From assembly GCF_019175385.1 (NCBI RefSeq), contig NC_083347.1:121342124-121406123 (forward strand): a DNA stretch of 64,000 nt, written 5' to 3'. The stretch is from Lycium barbarum. Its lineage: Eukaryota > Streptophyta > Magnoliopsida > Solanales > Solanaceae. The translations under genes were made by a program, and so were the position numbers. Positions within the stretch are counted from its first letter, which is position 1, and every line of letters starts with the position of its first letter. Positions 36,499-48,100 of the stretch are shown here, piece after piece. Under the pieces are notes generated by a model. It was not told the DNA's origin. It saw only the letters and a program-made list of their open reading frames with translations, and searched no databases.

Positions 36499-37929
36499 GA
36501 TATTAATTTGATGCTTTAGGAACAAAACGATGCAGTTGGAAAGGAAAACGTCCAAAGTGAAAAACAGTCAAGGTAGTGTGCTTCATCGCGAGCATGGTCT
36601 AGGTGAGGAAAATACTCCTCGCTTCGCAAAAGCCATGTTGGAGACAAAAATCCGAGCAATGAAAAGTATATAGCTTGAGTCGATTTGTTTACTAGGTAGA
36701 AACTGCCTGATCAGCAATTAAATATTAAGTATGATCTTGAATTGAATTTGTGAAAAAAGAATTTTTGGTTGCAATAGGATTGAATGTGGCCGGTTATTTA
36801 ATCTAGGAAATTACAGAATAGATTTGTGGCTATAATAGAAATCTACTAAATCTTCTTGATTAATTATCTTACCGATATTATTAATGTATCTTGTTTATTC
36901 TATAATACCATAAAAATATAGCCGTCAGATTATTCTGAAAGTTTTTCTTGCATAAAAGATTGTTCCTAATAGTTGAATTGCTAGCACTACAGTGTGACAT
37001 ATGTTTCCTATTGTTTTCACCACACTTGATTTTTAGAAATATATAAAGTAAATCTATATATAATATAAAGTTAGACATAGGCAAGGTGATATGGTACCTC
37101 TCTGTGGCCTCCATTCCTTTTTTTTTTCTCTTTTTTTTAGCCTTTTGTCTAGTTATAAAATGAAAAATTATAATTGTACTTTAATTATTGTGTTTAATAA
37201 TGGAGGACTATTAGAATAGATGTGTGCTGAAGAGTGGAGTGTGCGCTGAGTCTATTGTATTGGTTGTCTAGCCATTCATTACACTCTTTAACCCATACTA
37301 AATTCTGTAAATGATGCTTATATTTTCCCTTGTTATTTCTATAGTCGGTTGCAAGCACTCATTCAGGTATGAAGTCTATTCTTTACCATTTTTTATTTCC
37401 ATGTGTTCGACGTTTTGCCTCAATGAATTTCTACAAATTGCTTGTATTTTCTACTAAGTCTCAGGTGTGCAATGTCTATTAAACTCTAAAGTGCGTGCAT
37501 GATTCCGATTGTTGGTTTAGAATAGAGAGTTCTTTTGTTCTATCGCAATTACATTTTTCTCTGCGGGTTTTCAAATGGCATAAAAGTGTGACACCATGTG
37601 TAGTCGATTTAAGTTAATGCAGAGGTTTATAAAGAAAAGGTTGTTATTTGCCTTTCTCGATTAAACAGGTGCTTAGTCTACTTTGAGACAACATTAAAAA
37701 AAAAACACTCAAATCTGAGATTTATTGTTTGTAAAGAAAAGAATTATTTTCCTCTATTGATTGTATCTACCAATTTAGAACATTGATTTTAAGAGGAAAT
37801 AATAAGATTTATTGTAATTAAGATTTCAAAAGTGCTAAAATAAAAATACATTCTTCACACTGATACAATATTTTAGCAAGCATTTGCAACAAAACAAGTA
37901 ATTGGTAACAAGAGTTTCCAAGAACATGT
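36499..37929. other. Intergenic, with a second Helitron-like 5' end at 37053
   Basis: No gene seen. After an A at 37052 the sequence TCTATATATAATATAAAG then TTAGACATAGGCAAGGTGAT closely follows the one at 3662, and both continue with CCTCTCT or CATCTCTCT and a T-rich stretch. The 37.2-37.9 kb part is probably the old 3' flank of the receptor kinase. Confidence 0.4.
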
Positions 37930-38362
37930 TCAACATGCGAGAAGTTGAATCCTGATCTTTTGTAGCATCCCTACAACATCTTTCATGTTTGTCCTTCTTG
38001 GCGGAGATTTAACACAAAAATCTAATGCCACTTTCATGATCGATGCCACACAATCTAACTTTAAGTTACTATCATTTGGTGTTACCAAGTTAGCATCTAC
38101 AACATCCATTACTGCCTCAGGAAGTGAATTACTCACCCATTGCTTCAAGCTAAGATCTCCCTCGAACATTTCATCATTAGGCTTCCTCCTTGTAAACGTT
38201 TCCATCAACATGATCCCGTAACTATAGACATCACATTTTGTTGACACCAATCCATCCAGTCCATATTCTATAGCCAAACAATTACTTCAAAGATATAACA
38301 TAATTTCTTAGAGGAAAAGATAACGGAAAAAATGGTGTTCAAAGAAAAACTAAGAGACGTAC

Positions 38363-38939
38363 CCGGTGCAATATAACCAAATGTTGCTAAGGTTTTAGTG
38401 AATAAATTGCTCACAGCTTCACCAAGCACTTTTGAAATACCAAAGTCGCTTAGGTGGGCAACCATATCCTCATCGAGCAAGACATTACTAGGCTTCAAAT
38501 TACAGTGAATCACGGGCAGTGAGCACCCATGGTGGAGATATTCCAACACACATGCCACATCTATCATTATGCTTAGTCTGTGCAATATGTCTAAGAAATA
38601 GTTGTGTGAATACAAACACTTTTCAAGACTCCCATTAGGCATATACTCAAGCACCAAAGCCTTGAAATCAAGGTTGGAACAACTAGTGATGACTTTTACT
38701 AGATTCCTATGGCGAATGCTACGCAAAATTTCACATTCTGTATCAAAATGCTTGAATGACACTTCCAATTGCAGATTGAACACTTTAACTGCAATAGTAG
38801 TCCCACTTCTGAGAATTCCTTTGTAGACAGAGCCAAAACTCCCGAAACCAATCAGATTACTCTCGCTAAATGCATCAGTTGCTTCGATCAATTCATAGTA
38901 TGAAATTCTTCCTCTTGTTGCGGTAGACAATGAATCAGC
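38363..38939 (-). pseudogene. Kinase-domain part of the receptor kinase, catalytic Asp replaced
   Basis: After the TAA at 38940 the frame resumes ADSLSTATRGRISYYELIEA. It continues through the glycine loop (GFGSFGSVYKG), the VAIK-type lysine (AVKVF), and VIHCNLKPSNVLLDE, where the family has HCD, then DFGIS and the activation loop up to GYIAPG. Intron 3 interrupts at the APE motif; E4 restores it (APEYGLDG) and ends NMKDVVGMLQKIR. Non-RD kinases keep HCD, so HCN predicts loss of phosphotransfer. It could be translated only as a separate cytosolic product from another start. Confidence 0.88.
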
Positions 38940-40414
38940 TTATTGAGGTGCTCTTTTACCTCCTCTATACTTTATCCATACGAGCACAAGGGAAATAGGA
39001 ACAAATGCAAGTGCAATTCCCATCATAAGAAATAGAACTAGCAATTTTTTCCCATTTGATCTATGCTTTGATGAAGTGGGGCATGGTGGGACATTAAATC
39101 TCAAAGAACCACACAATGCTTCATTGTAAATGAAAAACTGACTCGAAAGGTTCTTGAAAGGACTTCCTGAGGGTATTTCACCATACAATTTGTTGATAGA
39201 AACATTGAAATACTTGAGATTTTGAAGTTTCTCCAGGGATTTCGGAATGATTCCCGTTATATTGTTATGAGAAACGTCTAAAAATTCCAAACCTATCATG
39301 TTGCTCATTGAGTCAGGTATAGATCCTTGCAACTTGTTGTGTCTCAAAGAAAGTTTCTGCAGATTTTGTAATCCTCCAATTTCTCTAGGAATTCCATTTG
39401 AGAATTGATTCATTGACAGATCCATTTGTATTGCAACCTTTAGATTTCCAATTTCTGCAGGCAAAGAGCCACCCATGTTGTTTGACGATAAGTCAAGAAC
39501 GACAAGATCTTTAAGATTCCCTATGCTTGTTGGTATATTGGAATTCAATTTATTGGAACGCAAATGTATCTCTCTAAGCGAAGTAACGTTCCCTAAACAA
39601 TTTGGAAGAGATCCTGAAAGTTGATTTTGACCAAAGTAAATGTTACCCAATCTCTGCAATTTACATACATTATCTCCAATAACTCCTGTAAGAGAGTTTT
39701 CACTCAAGTTCAAGACCTGAAGGTTTGTCAAGTTGCCAATTGATGTGGGAATCGATCCAACCAAGTTGTTTTCAGAAATATCAAGGGATAATAAGCTGCT
39801 TAAGTTCCCAACTTCATTTGGAATTTGTCCATTGATTTTGCAACTTTGGGCATAAAATTTTAGAAGAGATGTGGAGAAGTTTCCTATAGAGACTGGAAGC
39901 ATACCATCTAGAGGGTTCAAATCTAGAAAAAGAGTTGTTATTTTTCTGCAATTGGTTAAGGAGGTCAAGAAACTAAATGATGAGTCACTGGTTAAATTAT
40001 TTGCCACCAAGTTTAAGACCTGTAGATGAGTAAGATATCCAAGGGAGTTGGGAATCAAACTAGTGAGTTTGTTGTATGAAAGATCTAATAAGGTATGTTT
40101 TGAACAATTGGAGATTGAATGAGGTATAGACCCAACAAGATTGTTGTCTCCAAGATAAACTTCTTTCAGCCTTGACATGTTGAAGATTTCCATTGGAAGT
40201 GAACCACTAAAGCTATTAAAATAAAGATCAAGGATCCTTAACTCCATGAGATTTCTTATCTCTTTGGGTATTTCACCTGGCAACACATGATGAGTATTAC
40301 ACATGATGAATTATTGAATACTAGTTAGTTCTATTTTAGACAAATTTATACTACTAGACAGTGTGTCTAGCGGTCTTTTATTTTATATGTGTATATATAT
40401 ATATATGTTAGGTT

Positions 40415-40473
40415 TTGCTAACCTACTACATAGAGTCTTGCTAACCTATTACATGAATGTAGTATGTTAGCAA
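40415..40473. repeat. Direct and inverted copies of a 17-bp motif
   Basis: TTGCTAACCTACTACAT (40415-40431) is repeated as TTGCTAACCTATTACAT (40438-40454) and then appears inverted as ATGTAGTATGTTAGCAA (40457-40473). The last two form a tight hairpin. Origin unknown. Confidence 0.85.
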
Positions 40474-40733
40474 TGTATTCATTTTTTAATTCTCCAAAAC
40501 ACTCTACTATTTATTGCCAGCACATTAAATATAAAGACCTTTTTGTCTTCCCACAAAATTCCCCAATTTCTTCTCTCCAATTTCAATTTGACAAAAAATT
40601 GTTCTCAACCTGAGAATTAGGCAAACCCACTTCAGTTCATCTCGTTTTCATTTTTCCATCTCTACCTAAGGTTAGATTGTTGGCAGGAAAAGTTACTATA
40701 CCACAGAATTTGATTGAAATATATAATATGATT

Positions 40734-40900
40734 GAATTTTTGACCAAAATAAGCTATTATTTAAACCAATTCACCAAAAATAATACGTTTTTTATTTTTT
40801 TTACAGAACTAGTATAAACGTATTCCTGAGTAACGTATTAGACATTATTTTATTCAAAAATTCTGACGGGAAAAACAGCTAATAAGTGGACGGCGTTAAA
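40734..40900. repeat. Left terminal inverted repeat of the Mutator-like element
   Basis: Pairs with 46081-46244. Shared blocks include TTTGACCAAAATAAGCTAT, AAACCAATTCACCAAA, ATAAACGTATTCCTGAGTAA and TTATTTTATTCAAAAATTCT. Several substitutions and small indels separate the two. Confidence 0.9.
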
Positions 40901-41641
40901 ATAAAAGTCGTTACTGACAGTAACGATTTAGTCCTATTATGTATCCTAAGACCACGACTATTAGTTGTCTCTTCATTTAAAATAACGACGTCGTTCAGTG
41001 TTTTCTAATATATGTGAATAAATATACAACTGAGCTGTAAGCCCTCATTGAACAAATTTTCCTTTTCAACTTAAATCCCCTCTTCAAAATAAACCCTCAT
41101 TCAATAAATTTCCCTTTTCAATCTAAATCCCCTCTTCAAAATAAAACCCTAACATCACTATCACCAGGAGAACAACAAAATTTACTCGATCCATATATTA
41201 TTTTATCTATCGCTGCAAATTGATTTTGTTCCGATGATATAGATTGTGAAGTTTATTTGATTTTTTGCTGCAAATTTTAAATGTGAAACTTTCAAAGCTC
41301 AGTATTTTGTGCGATTTTGCTTGCAAAAAATCGATTAAGAAGCTTGGAACAGGATACTGTGATTAAGGTATGTGTTTTTTCACACACTAGTATAGTGGAA
41401 GAATTCTGGATTACATTTCAAACTTTCAATTTCTAGATTAGAAGATAATGGTATGACGAATTTCTCCCTTTATCTTCAAAAAAAGGTAGTATTCTTGTTT
41501 CTGGGTTTTTCGTTTGGAAGATACAAAGTTTGTTTCTCTGTTTTTTCACTTTCTTAAGAAGATGTGATGTTCACATTTTTTAGGCAAAACAAGCATAGAA
41601 GTTTCATAGAAAATATTCACTTGTGTAGGTATTTTTGTTTT

Positions 41642-44600
41642 ATGGGGGAAAATAATACATATCAGATGGATCCGGGTCCACTCGACTCGTCCGTATTGAA
41701 TGAACAACTCACCCATAGGTCACAGGATATATGGGATGGAAAGGATAATGTGATTTTGAATACAAGGAGATGTGATGGAAATTTTTGGGACTTCGTAAAG
41801 GAACATCCAATTGATACACGAGTCTTGGAAGTGATTAGACTATCGGGATTGTACGGTGTTTACAGATCTCATCGACCTACTATTGATCGTAGTTTGATTA
41901 CTTCATTAGTTGAAAGATGGCATCCTGAAACTCATACGTTCCACTTTAGGATGGGAGAAGCGACAATCACCTTGCAAGACGTAGAGGTGTTGTAAGGCTT
42001 ACCCGTGAATGGTGATCCAGTACTTGGGAATGAGTTGGCGAGGAGCACAGAGGATTGGAAAGACATTTGTCAAAGATTATTAGGTTTTAGTCCACTTCCT
42101 GGAGACTTTAAAAAAAATAGCCTCAAGGTATCGGCACTTAATCAACACATGCTACGTCATCCAAAATTACTTGACACGGCAACACAAGATATGGTCAATC
42201 AGAAGGCTAGATGTTATATGTTTTGGATGATTGCTGGTATGATGATGGCGGATACATCTGGAAGTAATTTGAAGCTTATGTACTTACCTATGCTTGAGGA
42301 CGTCAACACAATAGGATCTTACAGTTGGGGTACTGCGACTCTAGCATGCTTGTATCACTATCTTTGTAAGGCCTCACATGCTAAGCAACATGAGATAGCG
42401 GGATTCCTACCACTACTACAGGTATACCTAAAAATATTAATAAAAGTATTAACTGTATTTATAAACAAAACTTGTTCAATTCCTAAACATATAGTTCTCT
42501 TTCTTCTAATTAGATTTTTCTAACTTTCTTACATGGAATGTTCCTCCCAGAGTATACATATAGTTCTCTTTATTTTCTTTCTAGCTAAATGATAAGATTT
42601 TTTATTTCCTTTTTGCTATAATGAAAAAAATGATGTTGATTGTTTTAGTTTACTACAACAGTTGCATTAAATGATGCTGAAATTAGTGTTTTTTCTTCAG
42701 GTTTGGGCATGGGAGAGAATTACTGTTCTCAGGCCCCAGATATTAGCACAAATGGATGCGAATACTGGTTTACCTAGGGGTCCACGCGCTACTAGATGGT
42801 TTGCACATTTTAGTTGGACCGACACTACCCAATATGTGTTGAAAGTTTTTAGGGATGCACTTGATTCCATGACGGAGGATCAGGTACAATGTTGTATTAG
42901 TTTTGTTTTAATTTTCATGTATATTGTAATTGTAAGGTCTCATTTGCTTTATTTGTTTCATTTAGTTTATTTGGGAACCATATTCTGATGAATTAATTGA
43001 GAGCCTTCCCGATTATTGTCGTGTTGGACGAAATATATGGCGTGCTAGAGTCACAATATTTTGTTGGGATGTTGTCGAGGTTCACTTTCCTGATCGAGTT
43101 ATGAGGCAATTTGGAACGATACAGGAGATACCACCAACTCCGTTTGCATTTGATCCCACACATTTCAACCACGATCGTCGGGGAAGGCCAAATACAAATT
43201 GGGAATTGGAGTATGCACAATGGTTGCCATTTTGGCACCAACAACTTCGATACGTTATTAATGCACCGGTCAATCATGAATCACTTCGGTACGATGACCC
43301 CTACCTTGTTTGGTTCAGACGCATTACTCGTCTTGTTATTGGTAATCCTACTTCGCGTCCTCAGCAGCAACAAGGTTATGTGCCTAATGCAACGGCTTAT
43401 GAAGCAATGGTAAGTGGTGCATATTTATTTTGGTTCAACAGTACTACATGTTTCTTTTATATGCAATGTGAAAACTGTATCAGATAATCAGTTCTACACT
43501 AGTTGCAGCATATTAATAACTTCCTTTGTCTTTGTTGTTTCGGTTAAAAGATTCTACCAAATAACTGATCATGTATAAATTAATCTAGTAGTTGCAGCAT
43601 ACTATTTGATAGATGGTATATTATAACTTGTGATATACTAACCACCGCTTTCTCCTTTTTGAAACAATGATGCATGCTCTGCCCATAATTCTCAAGCAAA
43701 TTTGTGTTAAAAAGATACTGTTTGGTTCCATGAAAATGCATTTGGGACAGAGTATTTGGGTAAGAAGAAATGTGTGAATATGTGGTGATGATACAAAGTG
43801 TGGTGTTATATAGGAGTAGTAGAGAGTATTTATCTGAAAAAAAAATGGAAGGGGGAGGAGAACACTGAATTAGCAGGAATGGTTACAAATGGTGACAGAT
43901 TTTGGCAGAGCAGAGGGAGAGAGTGTCACTGGCTATTTATTTTGTTTGTTTGTATCTCTACCCCGCCACCCCCTGCTTTAGTACTACAGTTGTTCAAGTG
44001 TACACCTGTACAGCAGGGGCATGTCATTACATTTTTACTATTTTCTCATCATTTACAATGCCCTGCATGCATGCTAAATTACCCATCCTAATATAGAATA
44101 GTACACTTATCTTCACAAAGTACACATAATGCGTGTAATCACTAATGAGCTCATACTAATAGCAAACCTTTTCTGGAGTTAAAAGTTAGGCATCTAAGAG
44201 TTATACTATACACTTACAACCTAGCTACAGACTATTATGTTTAGCAGTTTACGTAGTTAATAAGTTGTGTACTAGTAAAAGATTTATCAATTTAATTTTC
44301 AGGTTCTCAATCCACATTTATTGTATAAATTTAAATTCATATAGTTGGGTTTTTAGTAATCTAATTAAAAAGGTACTGTTTGGTTCCATGAAAATGCATT
44401 TTGGGACAGAGTATTACTGTACTATTCTAAAGATGCATGATTTTGATGTGGTTTCACACAGGTGCGCTATATTCATTCAGTGGTTGATAAAGCAAAATCA
44501 CTCTGTGATCAGCCATTATTTGAGGAATTTTATATGTTTCGTGCAATGGTGCGGAGTGAAGGTGAAAAGTGCTTGACATATGTGCACGAGGCTGATAGAA

Positions 44601-45238
44601 TTCATTTACAAGCTGATTATAAAAAAGATGGAGTACATGCTGACCATATACGTCCCTCTGTTCGTAGGCGAGGAAAAGGTGGTGTTGCTGGTAGGAGGGA
44701 ACGTGCTATTAAGAGAGGTCAAGTGTCTATCGAAATGGATGAAATGCATCAGGAAGATGCCCAAGCAGTCCCGGAAGATGATCCAGCAACAACAAATTGT
44801 AATATTAGTTCCACTTCAAGAGGCGACACTCACGAATTCACTCAGGCATCAGCTATGACATATCAACCAACAAGTACTCAAATTGTGCCATACATGACGC
44901 CACAAACTCCACAATATTCAAGAGATCCAAGTCTTTCGTCTTTTGAGAATATATTTGTTGAGAATGGTCCTGTTTTTAACTCATCGCCTGTGCAAATGTC
45001 CATCGATATCCCTGAGGCCACTAATAGAGATGATGGGCAGGACTGCAATATTGAGATACAAGGTAATGAGTTGGATGATTCCAATGATGAAGTGGATGGT
45101 GAACCATCAATGAGGCAGAAGCGTAAAATTATTCGTAAGCGTTGTGCGACCGGGAGTCACTTTATGGATCAGCATGGTAGGATTAAAAAGCAGCGCGGTA
45201 GAGGTAAAAAGCAGCAAGGTAGAAGCAAAAATAAATGA
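41642..45238 (+). pseudogene. Plant mobile domain (PMD) protein gene inside a Mutator-like element, one nonsense codon
   Basis: Exons: 41642-42420, 42701-42893, 42966-43409 and 44462-45238, all with GT/AG borders. Start MGENNTYQMDPGPLDSSVL; the typical MDPGP start of these proteins is at 41666. PMD motifs follow: FHFRMGEATITLQDVEVL, CQRLLGFSPLPGDF, YLPMLEDVNTIGSYSWGTAT, VWAWERITVLRPQ and FIWEPYSDELIESLPDYC. A basic, low-complexity tail ends the protein (KKQRGRGKKQQGRSKNK). The family includes host proteins MAIN and MAIL1, which act in silencing and genome stability, and TE-encoded versions whose role is unclear. The only lesion seen is TAA at 41993-41995, where relatives have Leu just before GLPVNG; the rest is open, about 730 residues. 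Recent inactivation, or readthrough, is possible. Confidence 0.9.
43410..44461 (+). other. Intron 3 of the PMD gene, with a direct repeat
   Basis: A block of about 48 bp (TACTGTTTGGTTCCATGAAA then ATGCATTTGGGACAGAGTAT) occurs at 43708-43755 and at 44365-44415, nearly identical, 657 bp apart. Between them the sequence is non-coding. Confidence 0.75.
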
Positions 45239-45903
45239 ATGCATCACTAATAGTTTGGCTTGTAAGTAAGATGAAGGCACATAATCTCGCTGATCTAGTT
45301 TAGTAGGAATGATCTCCTTTTTTTTTTTTTTTTTTGCTAACTGTAAGTAAGATGAAGGCACAGTTGGTGTATTATTTTGTATTTTTTGTATTTGGTTTTT
45401 GCTAGCAAGTACTGGAAGTTTTAATTGGAAGTCATGTATTAGCTATGGTTTTTGCTATCAAGTCATCAACAGTTTAGTAGGAATGATTTTTTTTTGGCTC
45501 ACTGCTGGTGTTGTTTTGAAGCTGGAAAAGAAACAGTTATGGTGTATTAGTCTTTTTTGCTTTTTGTATTCAGCTATGGTGTAAAGAAGTGAAATTTTAT
45601 GAAAAGATTTCCATGAGGTATTTATATGTATTTCTTCACTTTATTCATACAGATGCTGAACTTCACTTTATTCATACAGGTGCTGGTTTATTTCTACTGG
45701 TTATGCATTTAGTTAATTATACTTGTTGGATGTGCATGCTTAAGTATACATAGTAGAGAATTTAGGAAACACGTATTGATCACTCCTACATAAAATTTAG
45801 GAAATTGAGCATATTGATCATATAAAATAAAGAAGCAAAAAAAAATAAAAAATTAACTGATTACTAATGAACTAATATAATAACTTGACAAACTCGACTA
45901 ACA
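45239..45903. other. Region between the two convergent genes of the Mutator-like element
   Basis: Non-coding. Contains repeated pieces GTAAGTAAGATGAAGGCACA (45261 and 45343), GTTTAGTAGGAATGAT (45298 and 45473) and TTCACTTTATTCATACAG (45637 and 45662), so it has grown by small duplications. Confidence 0.65.
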
Positions 45904-46062
45904 CTAAGTTTGACTACGAGTTGGACATTGACGCCTATCATGTCCAGTTTGCCTACACAACCCGCAAGCTCGCCCATATACTACAGGACCACGATCCATC
46001 TCATTAGGAATTCTAGTTGTCCTTGGTCGATTGGGACGACGATAGAGTTCATTACTTGTCAT
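45904..46062 (-). pseudogene. C-terminal remnant of a Mutator-like transposase (zinc knuckle)
   Basis: An ATG at 46062 opens 52 residues with RRPNRPRTTRIPNEMDRG and a knuckle CGLCRQTGHDRRQCP (C-x2-C-x4-H-x4-C), then stop at 45904. An Arg/Pro-rich stretch leading into a CCHC knuckle is how many plant Mutator-like transposases end. It starts just inside the right terminal repeat, so the catalytic part was deleted or never carried. Whether the short frame is translated from the repeat promoter is unknown. Confidence 0.65.
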
Positions 46063-46080
46063 TCTTAAACTTGGATTAGC

Positions 46081-46244
46081 TTTTAACACCGTTAACCCGA
46101 GCTATTTTTCCGTTAGAATTTTTGAATAAAATAATGCCTAATACGTTACTCAGGAATACGTTTATGCTAGTTCCGTAAAAAAAATTAAAAACGTATTACT
46201 TTGGTGAATTGGTTTAAAAAATAGCTTATTTTGGTCAAAGCTTC
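46081..46244. repeat. Right terminal inverted repeat of the Mutator-like element
   Basis: Reverse complement of the left repeat, ending CTTTGGTCAAAGCTTC region at 46228-46244, next to the target duplication TAATATGATT. Confidence 0.9.
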
Positions 46245-47010
46245 TAATATGATTTGTTCTGCAAAGAAATATTTTTTATGTAGATAAATCTCTAGAAATC
46301 AAGACCCATTTCCAAGCAATAGTGACTTGTTCTCAAAGATAAATCTATATTCATTATCAGCTGCACGATTGTTCATCTTCATTAAATCTCAAAAATAATG
46401 TTAAGATTTTTGTATAATTAAATCTCTAATTTATATCTCAATCAGATGATTTTAGAATATATGCACGAATTTAGAACTATTAAAATACAATAAAGTGTTG
46501 TCCAGATACTAGTTATTCTAAAAGTGGGAACCAAAAAATTTTAAAGTTAATTTACCAAAATGTCCATCAAATATTGAACGACTTTTTTTACCTTTCGAGC
46601 CAACATTATTTCAAAAACTTATTTGTAAAAAGATGTAAATGCACATTTTACAATTATAACAAAAAGAAAAAGTTTGATACAAATAACAAAAAAAAAAAAT
46701 TGTAAAATGGGAATTTGATTTATCCCTCATTTAATAACTTAATTATCTTTTCTTTCACCGTCGGGGTTAATAGAGACTAGTAGTATTTTTGCACTGTGTC
46801 TTCCTCTTCTCCTAATTAATATTCACAAAATTTTAATTATTTTTATATTTAGTTGTAAAGCTTTAGTTTCATCAGCCATCTTCTTATCATATCTTGAAGA
46901 CTAAAAGACAATTGGTATTCTTGAATGTTATTAACTGCTATTGTTCTCATGGTATTAACTGCCTTCAAAAAATTGTCGAGACCGCAGTTGGCAATGAACC
47001 CAGATAGATA

Positions 47011-47280
47011 CTCTCTTTGTTTAAAAAATAAATGGTGTTTTAGGCTTTTTAATTTGTTTTGAAATAAGTGGTGTTTTAGGATTTTAAGAAGAAATTGACC
47101 TTATTTTTCCAAAATTACCCTTATTTACATAATTAATAATCATTAAGTAGCTTTTTTAGGAAAGAGGTAAAATTGCATTAGGGATAAGTTAACAAAAACA
47201 CTCCCACTTTTTTAGGAATGAGCAATTTCTTAAAGGTTGTGCATAAGCTAAAAACATCACTTATTATAAAATGGAGGGAG
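47011..47280. mobile_element. Stowaway-type MITE in receptor-kinase intron 2
   Basis: Starts CTCTCTTTGTTTAAAAAATA after TA (47009-47010) and ends TTATAAAATGGAGGGAG before TA (47281-47282). The ends are inverted repeats. About 270 bp, no coding capacity. Confidence 0.82.
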
Positions 47281-47640
47281 TATTAACAAGAATAAATAGC
47301 CTCTATTGATCTATGCACGCTCATGTCTCTCTAGCTAGAAGACCCAACTCTTAAAGGAACTTTGAATTACTATAGAAGTTGGTCTGTTGCTTAGCTATCA
47401 CTCTTAAAGCATTAAGAAAAAATTAAAATCCGCATATGTTTCTTCTCAGGAATTTATTCCCTTTTAGATGCTTGTGTGTTGGGGTATGGACGTGAAATAT
47501 TCCAGAGAAAACATTTACTGCTACTTGATAAAATCATTTGTCAATAGTCACTTTTAGTTGTTGAAATGTAATCATTTGTCAATAGTCACTTTAAGTTGCT
47601 GAAATGTATTCTTCAATGCAAATATTTTAATATGGTATTA

Positions 47641-47669
47641 GTGTGCAACACACGTTTGTCGAAACTAGT
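47641..47669 (+). mobile_element. Helitron-like 3' terminus
   Basis: Hairpin GTGTG-CAA-CACAC (47641-47653), eleven bases, then CTAG and T (47665-47669). This fits a Helitron 3' end. It lies about 80 bp from the donor of intron 2. No 5' end could be assigned; the TC start at 37053 is on the other side of receptor-kinase exons that are plainly collinear with those to the right, which argues against pairing the two. Confidence 0.4.
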
Positions 47670-48100
47670 AAAATATAAACAAGGGAGACTAGGCCTTATC
47701 TTATCAAATTAGTATAAGTTGTATTTTTTGCTATCACTCGGAATACGTACCAGTAAACGTATTTTGATTAAGTTCGAGGTCTTGCATCTTGGTTAAGTTG
47801 CCAATCTCCCGCTGTAAGGATCCCTTGAGATTGTTCCCCCATAGATAAAGAAATTGCAGTGAGGAGATATTGTATATGGAGATCAGGACTGAGCCAGTAA
47901 TTTGGTTTCCCTCCATGCTTAACATCACCAAATTAACAAGATTTCCAATTTCTTGTGGAATTATCCCTGCAATTCATGTGTAATAAATTTTTTTTTGGGA
48001 ATTAATTAGATACAATGCTACTAGAATTCATAAGATAAAACATACCAGTGAAATGGTTAGATCCGAGAGCCAACCCCTGCAGATTAGTTAATCTTCCAAT

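Larger units (their letters stand above)
40734..46244 (+). mobile_element. Mutator-like element carrying a plant mobile domain gene, 5.5 kb
   Basis: Terminal inverted repeats of about 165 bp (40734-40900 and 46081-46244) start GAATTTTTGACCAAAATAAG and GAAGCTTTGACCAAAATAAG and stay similar throughout. TAATATGATT flanks both ends perfectly (40724-40733 and 46245-46254), a 10-bp duplication in the range of Mutator-like elements. Inside, a four-exon plant mobile domain gene runs rightward and a transposase-like C-terminal zinc-knuckle remnant runs leftward from the right repeat. This convergent layout recalls the two genes of MuDR. No catalytic transposase core is present, so it is non-autonomous. 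Confidence 0.9.
40277..47750 (-). other. Intron 2 of the receptor kinase, 7.5 kb, transposon-filled
   Basis: Bounded by donor G|GTACGTATT (47750) and acceptor TTGCCAG|GTGAAA (40277). It contains a Mutator-like element of 5.5 kb, a Stowaway MITE and a Helitron-like end. Apart from these it is AT-rich with nothing further recognised. Confidence 0.8.

Noticed and set aside
37053..47668. A second Helitron from 37053 to 47668
   Set aside because: Its right end would lie inside an intron of the receptor kinase whose exons on both sides join in phase, so the kinase exons were not brought in by such an element.
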